From Serripes groenlandicus (Eukaryota > Mollusca > Bivalvia > Cardiida > Cardiidae), in contig JASEVX010000013.1 in the NCBI GenBank assembly GCA_031761405.1, positions 47,996,143 through 48,060,142 on the forward strand: a stretch of 64,000 nt of DNA, given 5' to 3'. Made by a program: the position numbers and the translations under genes. Below, piece by piece: positions 1-11,144 of this stretch. Positions within the stretch are counted from its first letter, which is position 1. Every line of letters begins with the position of its first letter. The notes beneath the pieces were generated by a model. It was not told the DNA's origin and searched no databases. It was given only the letters and a program-made list of their open reading frames with translations.

Positions 1-386
1 GAATTGTCACTATGATATAACTGAAATAATGTTGATAATGGCATATTAAACCTGAATTAAACAAACAAAAAAAAGATTGAATAGTTAAAACATTTTGGCA
101 AAAAGAGAAATTGCTCATTATGAGTAATTAATTTCTCCCTTTTGCCATATTTTCCCCAAAGGTTGTTTGCTGCAGATGCATCGGAATATAAATAGATGCA
201 ATTAAGTAGGAAAGGCTTTACCAGATAATTCTGTATGTGAGTGATTCACAGATTAGACCACGGATTTATGACCACAACCATGCAGTCTTTAAAATATGTG
301 TTTTACACTATAACACGTAAAACACGTATTTTTGCGTTAATTTTGGTATCGATGAGCATGGCTCAGACACTTTTGTATAATACACA

Positions 387-616
387 TTAACCCTTTCCCT
401 CATACGGCAATTCTGCAGCAGACGACTTTGAATGTATTTTGTCAAAACATAGAAAATCTCAATAATTGAATGGATAACCTTTGACAAAAAGTGGAAAACA
501 TTGTGGCAAAAGAAGAAATTGCACGTTTTGTGCAATTTCTTCTTTTGTCACTATGTTTTCAAAAAGCCGTCTGCTGCAGAGGCGTCAGAAAGCGTCTATA
601 TGAGGGAATGGGTTAA
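387..616 (+). mobile_element. MITE-T copy (type description)
   Basis: About 230 bp including TTAA at both ends. The left terminus is TTAACCCTTTCCCTCATACG and the right is TATGAGGGAATGGGTTAA. Inner arms CTGCAGCAGACGAC and GTCTGCTGCAG pair. The core GAAATTGCAC...GTGCAATTTC folds as a hairpin whose stem continues through CATTGTGGCAAAAG/CTTTTGTCACTATG. The left arm has an extra unpaired segment of about 60 nt (GTATTTTGTCAAAACATAGA...ATTGAATGGATAACC). It has no coding capacity. The TTAA target and CCC start suggest a piggyBac-type relative. '+' means the ACAATTCTGCAG end is on the left. Confidence 0.92.
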
Positions 617-799
617 ATTATCTATATTATGTATGCATCATGTTTGTTTTTAACCTTGTAATGCATGCACATCTATGATATATACCCACTTTATGAATCT
701 AAATCTATCTATCTCACAGCGTTTCCAGGGTCCATTTTAAATCTTACACCAGCGAGTCATTTGTTGTAGTAGCTCCACAATCAAAGGAGGGAAACATCT

Positions 800-1029
800 T
801 TAACCCTTTCCCTCATACGACAATTCTGCAGCAGACGACTTTGAACATATTTTGTCAAAATATAGAAAATCTCCATAGTTGAATGGATAACCTATGACAA
901 AAAGTGGAAAACATTGTGGCAAAAGGAGAAATTGCACGTTTTGTGCAATTTCTTCTTTTGTCACTATGTTTTCAAAACGCCGTCTGCTGTAGAGGCGTCA
1001 GAAAGCGTCTATATGAGGGAAAGGGTTAA
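800..1029 (+). mobile_element. MITE-T copy
   Basis: Full length with intact TTAA on both sides. It differs from the copy at 387 at few positions (CTGCTGTAG in the right arm). Confidence 0.93.
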
Positions 1030-1189
1030 ACAAGTAAATGGAGTACTTAAAAGTCCCCTAACAGAAGAGGACAGATGATTGGGTACCGGGTAAATGAAAA
1101 GAAGTGCTGTACATATAAGTTTATTATAGACAGCAATACATAAGTTACAGTTAAAAAAGGGGGATGATTAGTAATTCTAGAGATTAATG

Positions 1190-1672
1190 CAATTTGAAAC
1201 AAGAGGCATGTGCACAAGAGGGCCAGTATCCCTCCACTGTATTAGGCAACAAGGAACATTTCTACAAAATTAGTTTTCACTTATAATAGCCATATTTATA
1301 AGGCAAAACAGTCCCACCCCTAGTGGCCATGTTTTTCAAACCATCTATTATGGCTTGAAGAAATCTGATATAGGGTCACCCTAGTTACATTTCTACAAAA
1401 TTATTTGGAAATCAGACTGAGTGTCTTTTGGAGAAGAAGATTTTTAAAAGTTTCACTATAGCCATAGTTATTTCAAAACAGCCGGACACCCTCTGGTGGC
1501 CATGTTTTTTGGCTAATCAACATGGCTTGAAGGAATCGGATAAAGGGTCACCCAAGGAACACTTCTACACAATTTATTGGAAATTGGCAAGATACATTTG
1601 GAGAAGAAGATTTTGTAAGTTTGAACTATTATAGCCAATTAATGAAAAACAGCCCCACTGGCCAAGTGCTCA
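1190..1672 (+). repeat. Dispersed repeat with GGTGGCCATG core
   Basis: Contains two diverged units, each with CCTCTGGTGGCCATGTTTTT-like sequence, ATGGCTTGAAG, GGGTCACCC and ACATTTCTACAAAATTATT. Related units lie at 2650-2785, 9770-9890, 10380-10480 and 46190-46500. Confidence 0.6.
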
Positions 1673-1689
1673 CCCTCATGAAAAGTATG

Positions 1690-2350
1690 GTCTGAATTTC
1701 ATCTGAATTAAGCTGAATTTTGCTGAAAACTTGTCTGAATACCTTCTGAATTATTGCTGAATGTGTGCTGATAACCTGAAACTGCAAAAGCTGAATCATG
1801 TCTGTTCAGAATAAATCAGCCTTGTTAAGAGTCTTTTTATTCAGATTTTTATATCTGAATAATGGCTGAGGTGCTGAAAAATGGCTTAAAATGGAACAAT
1901 CCAGACATAATTCAGACAGCTCAGACAATATTCAGAAGGTTGTTCAGACAAGTTTCTCAGACAGTATTCAGAGAAATATTCAGACAATGTTCAGAGAAGT
2001 TACTAGGACTAAAATATTCAGATTTTTATTTCTGAATAATGGCTGAGCTGCTGAAAAATGGCTTAAAATGGAACAATCCAGACATAATTCAGACAGTTCA
2101 GACAATATTCAGAAATAAAATCTGAATATTATAGTCCTAGTAACTTCTCTGAACATTGTCTGAATATTTCTCTGAATACTGTCTGAGAAACAAGTTGCTA
2201 GGACTATAATATTCAGACAAATTGTTCAGACAAGTTACTAAGACTATATTCAGAACATTGCGCATAGAATCGACAGACAATATTCAGTTGCATTTCAGAT
2301 TTTTCGTGAAACCTTTTTACAACCATTCCCGAGTAATGTCTGAATTTTTC
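1690..2350. repeat. Left cluster of CTGAA/TTCAG motifs
   Basis: Dense CTGAAT/ATTCAG words, direct in the first part and inverted from about 1900 on. A block containing GGCTGAAAAATGGCTTAAAA-like sequence occurs twice, at about 1850-1925 and 2027-2100. The segment 1945-2020 recurs inverted at 2130-2205 (AGTTACTAGGACT / AGTCCTAGTAACT), giving a long hairpin. Confidence 0.75.
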
Positions 2351-2779
2351 ATTCATAGTCTGTCAGCCTGTCCTACCATTACACTGGACACTAAAAACAA
2401 CAATAGCAGTTTCATCACATTATATGATCTGGTTTAATCATATTATATGTATCAAACTACAACATAGTCAAATCATCTTTATAACATTTTTATACAATGA
2501 TGTAAATATTAACCTTCACTTACTAGTTGTTTGCTAGAAAAGTGGATCTGAAACTATTCAAAATCAGAACTCAACTGCTGCAACAACTGGTTTTAATTTG
2601 TTTTTAACATACACACATTTCATTGATATGTATCTTTATACTTCATACAAGAGGCAAACATTTAATCACTATAGCCATAAAACGCAAAACAGCCTGCCCC
2701 CTAGCGGCCATGTCGTTCGATCAATCAACATGGCTTGAAGTTATCTGATAGGGGGTCACTTAAGGAACATTTCTACAAA

Positions 2780-3300
2780 TTATTCAAGAATTTTTCTAGA
2801 ATGCAGTTCTAGAATATTCAAGAAACATTAAATGGCCGCTTCTTGAAATGAAATTCAAGAATTGTTCTAGAATTATCCAGGAATGATATGGAATTATTCT
2901 AGAATAAAAATTCTGAAATAATTCTAGAATCAAAGTTCTTGAATAGTTCATTTAACCCTTTCCCTCATACGACAATTCTGCAGCACGCAACTTTGAACAT
3001 GTTTTGTCAAAACATGGAAAATCTCCATAATTGAATGGATATATAAACTTATGACTAAAAGTGGAAAACATTGTGGCAAAAGGAGAAATTGCATGTTTTG
3101 TGCAATTTCTTCTTTTGTCACTATGTTTTCAAAAAGCTGTCTGCTGCAGAGGCGTCAGAAAGCGTCTTTATTAGGGGAAAGGGTTAATAATTCTTGAATA
3201 ACAATTCAAGAAGCGGCCTGGTGATGATTTAACATTTCTTGAATATTCTAGAAGTAAATTCTATAATTATTTTTTAGAATTTTCTTGAAACTGAGGAACT
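2780..3300. repeat. Left cluster of TTCTAGAA/TTCAAGAA palindromes, split by MITE-T
   Basis: Repeated TTCTAGAA, TTCAAGAA and ATTCTTGAAT words. The outer part TTAAATGGCCGCTTCTTGAA at about 2828 is matched inverted by TTCAAGAAGCGGCC at about 3205, so this was one foldback unit. A MITE-T copy (2952-3187) interrupts it at a TTAA. Confidence 0.65.
2952..3187 (+). mobile_element. MITE-T copy inside the TTCTAGAA cluster
   Basis: Full length. Right terminus TTATTAGGGGAAAGGGTTAA is slightly altered. It splits a foldback repeat. Confidence 0.92.
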
Positions 3301-3930
3301 TTTTCACTGGTCCAAACCAAAAGTTACTGGCCACAGACCATTGCTAATTTCGCAGACTGACATAATAAACAAGATGTGCATTGATATTGTAAACATTCAA
3401 TCCACATGATCTTTGACTGTACTATTCACTGAACAATTTGAAAAAACTTCATAAAGAATTCTCAATTCCTTTCACTGGTTAGTGTTCATTTTCTTTGAAT
3501 TTTCGTTTAACCCGCCCGAGTCTTCAGCACAACATCTGAGGGAGATACGTTAAAACGTTTTTCCACCAGTCTGCTCATCATATTGAAATGTTTGGGATCA
3601 AATTTAGGTTTAGCGGTTTTGTTTTTTTGCCTTTTTCCCCGTTGCACTATGGGGGTTTATTTAATCTTCTGTGAACAGTTTTGTTAGTCCTGCTTTAACA
3701 ACTTCATAGGGTCCTTTTTGTTAATTAATAATTGTTACTAGTTCCCCCTGTGTTTCAGATTGATTACTAGGTGTATTTTCCATTTTCTTATTAAATCTAC
3801 GAAACTCCCATACTCTTCAAATTTCATCGCCAGATCTTCAAGAGTTTTGTGTACCTGAAATATTTATTAAATACAATATTTATAAATTATCTGCTTTTTC
3901 CATTGTATGGTCAACATGGTTTAATTCATG
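3301..3930. other. No gene seen
   Basis: AT-rich sequence without a convincing exon, RNA or repeat assignment. Confidence 0.5.
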
Positions 3931-3933
3931 TCA

Positions 3934-4109
3934 TTAACCCTTTCCCATATATAGACACTTTCTGATACCTCTAGCAATTTCTCCTTTCGCCACAATGTTT
4001 TCAATCCTATCCAACAATTAAACTTTCATTTATAGAAATTTTCAATGTGTTTGCCTAGATGTTTTCGAAGTCGTCTGCTGCAGATTTGTTGTATGTGGTA
4101 AAGGGTTAA
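3934..4109 (-). mobile_element. MITE-T copy, internally deleted, older type
   Basis: TTAACCCTTTCCCATATATA to TATGTGGTAAAGGGTTAA. The left hairpin arm is lost after ACCTCTAGCAATTTC. It carries TTTGCCTAGATGTTTTC, the mark of the older subtype. Confidence 0.85.
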
Positions 4110-4952
4110 TTTCTAGCAGTAAATAGTGTCTTGACCGAAGTCATGGATTGAACCCACTACTTCTAGATTGACCAGGCAGTGCATCAAGGGCTGCTATTAG
4201 ATCTCGCCACTTTCAACTTGTGAGATAAAGTTGTATGTATTTCAAGAGAAACAAGTACACCTACCAGGCAAGCTCCCATAGACGATTCTTTTGAATACCC
4301 ATAACATAGTGTTAGATGGTCAAATAAGGATTTTAAAACATGCAAAATAAAACATATCTAGAGCTCTGCTGCAGATTTATTTTATGTGGTAAAGGGTTAA
4401 TTTCTAACAGTAAATAGTGTCTTGACCGAAGTCATGGATTGAACCCACTACTTCTAGATTGACCAGGCAGTGCATCAAGGGCTGCTATTAGATCTCGCCA
4501 CTTTCAACTTGTGAGATAAAGTTGAATGTATTTCAAGAGAAACAAGTACACCTACCAGGCAAGCTCCCATAGACGATTCTTTTGAATACCCATATAAACA
4601 TAGTGTTAGATGGTCAAATAAGGATTTTAAAACATGCAAAATAAAACATATCTAGAGCTCTGCTGCAGATTTGTTTTATGTGGTAAAGGGTTAATTTCTA
4701 GCAGTAAATAGTGTCTTGACCGAAGTCATGGATTGAACCCACTACTTCTAGATTGACCAGGCAGTGCATCAAGGGCTGCTATTAGATCTCGCCACTTTCA
4801 ACTTGTGAGATAAAGTTGTATGTATTTCAAGAGAAACAAGTACACCTACCAGGCAAGCTCCCATAGACGATTCTTTTGAATACCCATAACATAGTGTTAG
4901 ATGGTCAAATAAGGATTTTAAAACATGCAAAATAAAACATATCTAGAGCTCT
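4075..4952 (+). repeat. Three tandem copies of a 291-294 bp unit
   Basis: Copies start at CTGCTGCAG (4075, 4366, 4660), are nearly identical, and end at TCTAGAGCT. The unit begins with the 3' end of a MITE-T copy (GGTAAAGGGTTAA). The reverse strand holds GGGTTCAATCC, a tRNA B-box-like word, so a tRNA-derived piece may be included. Confidence 0.9.
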
Positions 4953-5628
4953 GACGCATGACGGACAATTCGCCATGACATAAGCTCAACTGGCTTTCAA
5001 CCAGTGGAGCTAAAATCAAATTCAAATCTTTTACATTACTTTAAGTTAAAACCAGCAAATTAAAACAAACATTTGTGCCTTTACAAACAACAGAATTTTG
5101 GAAATTAAAAAAAGACCATTCACAGTTGACAGAAACACTCAATTCTTACCAGCAGTAGAAGCATTAGTCCCTTGCAGCAAAGAGCATACTACCAACCAGC
5201 TACCAACAAACAGTTCTGGATCTGAATTTTTATCAGCACTGGATCTACAAGAACAAGAAACAATTGACATACATGTAATCATTATTCATACAATCCATAA
5301 CACCATCATATGTATCCCATAACTCTAGAGGTTGGAGAAAGAACAAGCTGAATAACCAGCCTGTTTCAAGTAGTATGTCAAGTGTATGGTCATCAAATAA
5401 CGAAACTAACAAGGGCACCGCAAAGCGGATGCATTCCCTCGGTATTCAATTTAAAAATATGGCTAAAAATATGGCCAATGACCTGGATATTAATGTTATG
5501 TACCAGAAAACTAATTTTATTTGTCCTTGCCTTTATTAAATTGTTATCAATGTTATGTACCACAGAACTTAGTGTAATTTGTATCTGAATGGCAAATTTG
5601 GTTATGATCTGCGAAGAGATGATCAATG

Positions 5629-6735
5629 TAGAGTGGTCACAAGGTTGTTGATATGGGAAAATAGTTAAAGTCCAATTTTAACTTTGACCTTTAACATATG
5701 ATCTGGAAAATAAATAGCTTCTAGACCTTGCCATATACTAACTGTATACCAAGTTTGTTTAAGATCGGTCGAAGGATGTTCAGTGTAGAGTGGTCACAAG
5801 GTTGTTGATATGGGAAAATAATCAGTCCAATTTTTGACCTTGACCTTTAACCTTGAAAATAAATAGACTTCTAGACTTTGACATCTACTAACTGTATACT
5901 AGTTTGGTTAAGATCGGTCGAAGGATGTTCAGTGTAGTGGTCACAAGGTTGTTGATATGGGAAAATAGTCAAGTCCAATCTTGACCTTTAACCTATGACC
6001 TTAAAAGTAAATAGGAGTCTAGACCTTGCCATATACTATCTGTATGGCAGGTTTGGTTATGATCTGCAAAGAGATGATCAATGTAGAGTGGTCACAAGGT
6101 TGTTGATATGGGAAAATAGGCAAAGTCCAATTTTGACCTTGACCTTTAACCTTGAAAATAAATAGCTTCTAGACTTTGCCATATACTAATTGTATATCAA
6201 GTTTGGTTAAGATCGGTCGAAGGATGTTCAGTGTAGAGTGGTAACAAGCTTAAGGTTGTTGATATGGAATAGTCAGTCTAATTTTGACCTTGACCAACTT
6301 ATGACCTTGAAAATAAATAGGCTTCTAGACCTTGCCATATTCTAACTGTATACCAAGTTTGGTTAAGATCGGTCAACGGATGTTCAGTGTAGAGTGGTCA
6401 CAAGATTGTTGATATGGAAAAGTCAGTCTAATTTCGACCTTGACCTTTAACCTAGAAAATAAATAGGCTTCTAGACCTTGCCATATACTAACTGTATACC
6501 AAGTTTGGTTAAGATTGGTCAAAGGATGTTCAGTGTAGTGGTCACAAGGTTGTTGATAAGGGGGAAAATAGTCAGTCCAATTTTGACCTTGACCTTTAAC
6601 CTTGGAAATAAATAGGCTTCTAGACCTTGCCATATTCTAACTGTATACCAAGTTTGGTTAAGATCGGTCGAAGGATGTTCAGTGTAGAGTGGTCACAAGG
6701 TTGTTGATATGGGAAAATAGTCAAGTCAAATTTTG
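5629..6735 (+). repeat. Minisatellite, about eight 145-157 bp units
   Basis: Each unit reads GAGTGGTCACAAGGTTGTTG, then GACCTTGACCTTTAACC and AAGATCGGTCGAAGGATG. Unit starts are near 5630, 5784, 5931, 6079, 6231, 6388, 6532 and 6686. Every unit carries TGACCTTGACC, an inverted AGGTCA pair. Confidence 0.9.
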
Positions 6736-6739
6736 ACCA

Positions 6740-7089
6740 AGACATGTGAAAAGCAATATACCCCCTCCTTTGAAGAGGCCATAATTAATAGTTCTATTTG
6801 ATTTTCTACATAATTTGCCACAGAATTTATTAAACATTTATTAACCTTTGAGTTTTTAACATTACCGGTAATTCAAATTACCAAATAAAGGTCGCGCAAG
6901 TTTCTTTATTTTCTTGTTTTTCCAGCGAATTACTTGTTGTGTAAATCTGCAGAGGTTCAAATCATCCAATTGGAAGAAAAATATTGCCTACAGAGTGTAA
7001 CTATCATCATTAAAAACCTCGACCCCAAGTTATTATTATGGCATGTGACTGACAACAGAAAACAAAAATGCTGAAAACCCCCACCCACT
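6740..7089. other. No gene seen
   Basis: Short tail of the preceding minisatellite (GTCAAGTCAAATTTTGACCA), then AT-rich sequence with no feature I can support. Confidence 0.5.
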
Positions 7090-7730
7090 CACCTCCGAGA
7101 GCAAGGATTTCAAACGTCTATTGGCCTAAACATCCGGGAAAAATGGCAACTCCACGGTCACGAACTTCATAAAAAAAAATCTTCGGCTCCTGGATATGTT
7201 TCAGATGGAGAACTGACAGTCTATCCCCGTCGTTTTGTCCATTTCATTACAGCATGCGTGTTTACAGACGATTTTTGCGCCATTTTGAAATGGTTTATGA
7301 CATCACTCCGCGTCGACCACGGAAATCGTTACGGAAAACCCCGATTTGTTCCGAATATAATATCGTACCTAGTCGGCCAAATCCGTGATAGCTCGGTATT
7401 TACATGTGTTTGCTTATATGTGGGTAATGTGCAAGTATACTAATGCGTTGTTCTTATTCGTTTTATCAAATTGTTTGAAACTGTATTTATTAATGTACGT
7501 TGTTATTGTAACATGTCCTGGAAACATGTCCAACATGTTGTAAGCGTAGGTGGGATCGGCTTTAGTCGGTCGTTTCCGGAATACCGAGTGACGTCACCAC
7601 GAGATGCGCGCGCTGCCTATTCGGAGGGCCTCGGTCACAATTATTCTAAAAATTGTCGCAGACATTGACCGTGGAGCCGATTGACGTGAGAGCGATGGTA
7701 TGTGTTTGTTTTGTTTTTGAAGGTAAGACC
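7090..7730. promoter_or_regulatory. CpG-rich island with outward-facing donor-like sites
   Basis: Much richer in CG dinucleotides than its surroundings. A - strand GGAG|GTGAGT donor-like site lies at about 7098. A + strand GAAG|GTAAGA site lies at about 7722. Open frames here match nothing I recognise. It may be a promoter with 5' untranslated exons, either of a host gene or of the surrounding transposon. Confidence 0.3.
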
Positions 7731-8135
7731 AGATAATGTTTTCCTGTATTCGGAATGCAGTTATTTTAGGTCTCTGTTTAAATATTTCAAGTCACTTTCA
7801 CTTTATTTCCTTTTGAAACACGTTTTCTGATTGGTTCATATGGATACTGCCTGCCAATCAAATATCGATTTACAAAACAAAATGGCTGTCAGAGTAAAAA
7901 TAAATGTTTTGGATGTGGATAAATAATCGAATAAAGCTTAAACGACAATGGTCCGAATTTGTTTGTGAAGAATAAAAACATGCTAAGCTCACCTGATCAC
8001 GTTGTGATACAGTTAAGTGCAATAGCATTCTTTCTCTTCGAATAAGCGAGTTAAAATGTCGAATACCACACTGACCTCCAAAGTTACGAACCACATGATA
8101 AACACTATTTAGTGTTGTTGTTTGTTGGCGTTGTT

Positions 8136-8322
8136 TACCCTCGCACTCGGCAATATTGAGGTATTTTTTGCAGGTCTTAAGTATGCTCTGATGGGGTGAC
8201 GATAGGGCTTAAATGGTGTGAAAAATATTGACATCTTTATTTATAACACGGACGTAGACGTCCCTGTTTATAATGTATCGTATGTATATATCCAAATGGC
8301 ATTATTGCCGAATGCGAGGGTA
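8136..8322. mobile_element. Palindromic MITE, 187 bp, TACCCTCGCA termini
   Basis: The left end TACCCTCGCACTCGGCAATA is matched inverted by the right end TATTGCCGAATGCGAGGGTA. The interior has no coding potential. The ends suggest a TA target. Confidence 0.7.
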
Positions 8323-8812
8323 TCAACATCAGATCATCATACTTTTATTGAACAACGAACATAACTATTTCTGCAAAAAGATTTGATGATAAAAAGCAAA
8401 ATGCTCATAGCAAATAAATCTAATGTATGCAGACCTTTAAATCAGTGTAGGAAAAGCAGAAATGACTCATAATAACTTAATAAGTTGAAAATTTCCCAAA
8501 TCTCCACAATATTATTTAATTTCTAACACAATGTAACATGTTGAAATTACTTATCCCTTACCCACATGCAGACACATTGAAAACAGTGGGTGAAAATAGA
8601 AATCACTCATCATAACAAATTCTCATTTCAACAATGTTTTCAATTATTTTCAATAATAATTTTCATTTAGAGAAATATGGAATAGAGTAGGTTCTTGAAA
8701 TAAATAGTTGTTTTCATAAAAGCAAAATCCAAGGTGGTTATATAATCAATCAATCTATGTGTGGTATGAAGTCTCCGTAAATCCTCCAGGACCAAGTATG
8801 TTCTGAATTTGT

Positions 8813-9033
8813 TTAACCTTTCCCTCATATAAACACTTTCTTACACCTCTGAAGCAGGCGACTATTGAAAACAATGTGGGGAAAGAAGAAATTCCTCATA
8901 ATAATCAATTTCTCCCTTCGCCACAATGTTATCAACTCTTTTCAATAATTAAATATTTTTTGAGAGATTAATTAAGGTAAATTTTATTTCAAAGTCGTCT
9001 TCTGCAGATTTGTTGTATGTGGGAAAGGGTTAA
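8813..9033 (-). mobile_element. MITE-T copy, older type
   Basis: TTAACCTTTCCCTCATATAA to TATGTGGGAAAGGGTTAA. The central hairpin is weakened (CCTCATAATAATCAA). Confidence 0.85.
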
Positions 9034-9460
9034 AAGCATTAGTCTCTTATGTTAACTGTCTCTAGCTCTTGATGGCTTTAAACAAAATTACTTTGAAGAT
9101 TGTCTGTCAGGTGACCTGTTAGATTAATTTAGGATCAACATGACCCTCGGATGCATATTTTGTAAATGTAATGTACCACATAAATAAATATGTGACAGTG
9201 ACCCCAATTGTATTACAATGTATTTATGGTATATTTTGATTTAAAGGTAACTCTGGAATACCGGCAGATGCCAAAAGCAGACCTATTTTAACAAACTGAG
9301 AACACAAAGTTCAGTTGCAAAATGTGTGGGAAAAGTTCTGTCCTCAAAGCAAAGAGTACTTTCACATCATTCTGCATTTATTACATGAAATGATGATTTA
9401 AGTAAGTAAAATTCATATTTTATCTATTACCATTTTAATACTTTAGATCACAGAGGCAAA

Positions 9461-9664
9461 TTAACCGTTTCCCAGATACAACCAATCTGTGGCAGGCAAC
9501 TTACAAAAAAATCTAGGCAAAAATGTGAACAAATCTCTGAATTGAAGGATAATTATTGAAAGGAATTGAAAACATTGTGGCAGAAAGAGAAATTGCTAAT
9601 TATGAGCAATTTGTTCTTTTGCCACAACGTTGTCAGAAAGCGTCTATAATTGAGAAAGGGTGAA
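9461..9664 (+). mobile_element. MITE-T copy, diverged
   Basis: TTAACCGTTTCCCAGATACA to ATTGAGAAAGGGTGAA. The right arm is deleted between CAACGTT and GTCAGAAAGC. Confidence 0.75.
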
Positions 9665-9899
9665 CATTCTGATGGAGACATGGTCCCCATTCAATAATTA
9701 ATAGGATTTATGCAAACAAAACACAGAACTTTATTTCTGGTAGCTTTTGCATAAAAGGAGTGAAAAATTTACCCGATTTGAAAATAATTAGGCACAAATG
9801 TTCCTTTGGTGATCTTCTACTAAGATTGTTAAAATTATTCCGATACGTTGATAAACATGGCCACCATCAGGCGTGGCTCATTTTGCTTATATGTATCAA

Positions 9900-10750
9900 G
9901 ATTAAATTTTGAAAACTATTGAAGTTCAATTAAATCAGGTGAGCGATCCAGGGCCATCATGGCCTGGCCCTCTTGTTTAATTATCTCCATAAAGACATAT
10001 GCTTGTCCAGATGAAAAGTATTGTAGGGATTGACTTGGTACTTCACATATTGTTAGAGGTCGTTGAGAGGAAGTGCAGTGACAAAGCACCATAACTCTAT
10101 CATGGCCAATTTTTAGCTCACCTAAGCATGAAGTGCAAGGTGAGCTTTTGTGATCACTCACCGTCCGGCGTCGTCGTCTGTCAACAATTTCCTACAAATG
10201 ACTTCTCCTACTAAACCAATGGACAGATTTCAAAATAACTTCACAGGAATGGTCCTTAGGTGGTCCCCTTTCAAAGTTGTTCAAAGAATTTAATTCCAAG
10301 TAGAACTTTGGTTGCTGCGGCATCAGAAAAGGGGAAAATTGCCAAATCTTAAAAAATCTTCTTGTCCAAAAGTGCTGGCCCGATTTGAAAATTATTTTGC
10401 ACAAACGTTCCTTGGGCACCCTCTACCAATATTGTTGAAATATTTCAGATCCGTTGAAAAACATGGCCGCCAGGGGGTGGAGCTTGTTTTCCTTATATGT
10501 GCATTGTTAAAACTTTAAAAATCTTCTTGTTCAAAAGTACTGGCCCGATTTAAAGATAATTTGGTACAAATGTTCCTTGGGTAACCCTCTTGTAAGAACT
10601 AAGATTGTTCTAATGATTCTGATCTGTTGAAAACATGGCCACCAGGGGGCGGAGCTTGCTTTCCTATTATAGGGTAAAACACTTTGAAAACTTTTGAAGT
10701 TCTATTAAATCAGGTGAGCGATATAGGGCCATCATAGCCCTCTTGTTTAA
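9900..10750 (-). repeat. Dispersed bivalve-type repeat with GCTCACCT/AGGTGAGC ends
   Basis: Contains AGCTCACCTAAGCATGAAGT at 10113 followed by inverted AAGGTGAGCTTTTGTGATC. It has two copies of the tail CAGGTGAGCGAT...GGGCCATCAT...CCCTCTTGTTTAATT, at 9938-9990 and 10712-10757. A closely related copy fills 27297-28000. Confidence 0.65.
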
Positions 10751-10944
10751 TTTTCTACCTTTATTTTATGAACAAAACTTGTCCGGAACTTAACTCGAAA
10801 AGTATGAAACAGATTGAATTGATATTTCAAACAATGATAGATCCCATTGAGAGGAAGTGCAATGACAAATTAAAAAACTCTAGCTTTCCCCTTTGTTATG
10901 CTCCCCAAAACAAAATCAGGGGAGCATATAGTCAGTCGCTGCTT

Positions 10945-10972
10945 CGTCTGTCTGTCTGTCTGTCTGTCTGTG
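10945..10972 (+). repeat. (TCTG)n microsatellite
   Basis: Uninterrupted GTCTGTCTGTCTG run of about six units, at the end of a repeat fragment. Confidence 0.9.
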
Positions 10973-11144
10973 AATTAATATTTATCCAGAACATAATTCA
11001 TGAGACAGATTCACCTGATATAACCTAGGTGATAGAAGATACAACACAATTTATTTACCATTAAAACAATCATTTACACAATTCATAATTCTTATTCTGA
11101 TTGTAGAAGACTTCACAATTTGTTTGGATTTTTTTCTATTTTAG

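Noticed and set aside
4075..4952. CRISPR-like regularly spaced repeats
   Set aside because: The whole 291-294 bp unit is conserved with no variable spacers, and the genome is eukaryotic.
5393..5626. Overlapping open frames at 5382-5626 on both strands
   Set aside because: Chance frames in the degraded leading part of the minisatellite; no recognisable protein and no splice context.
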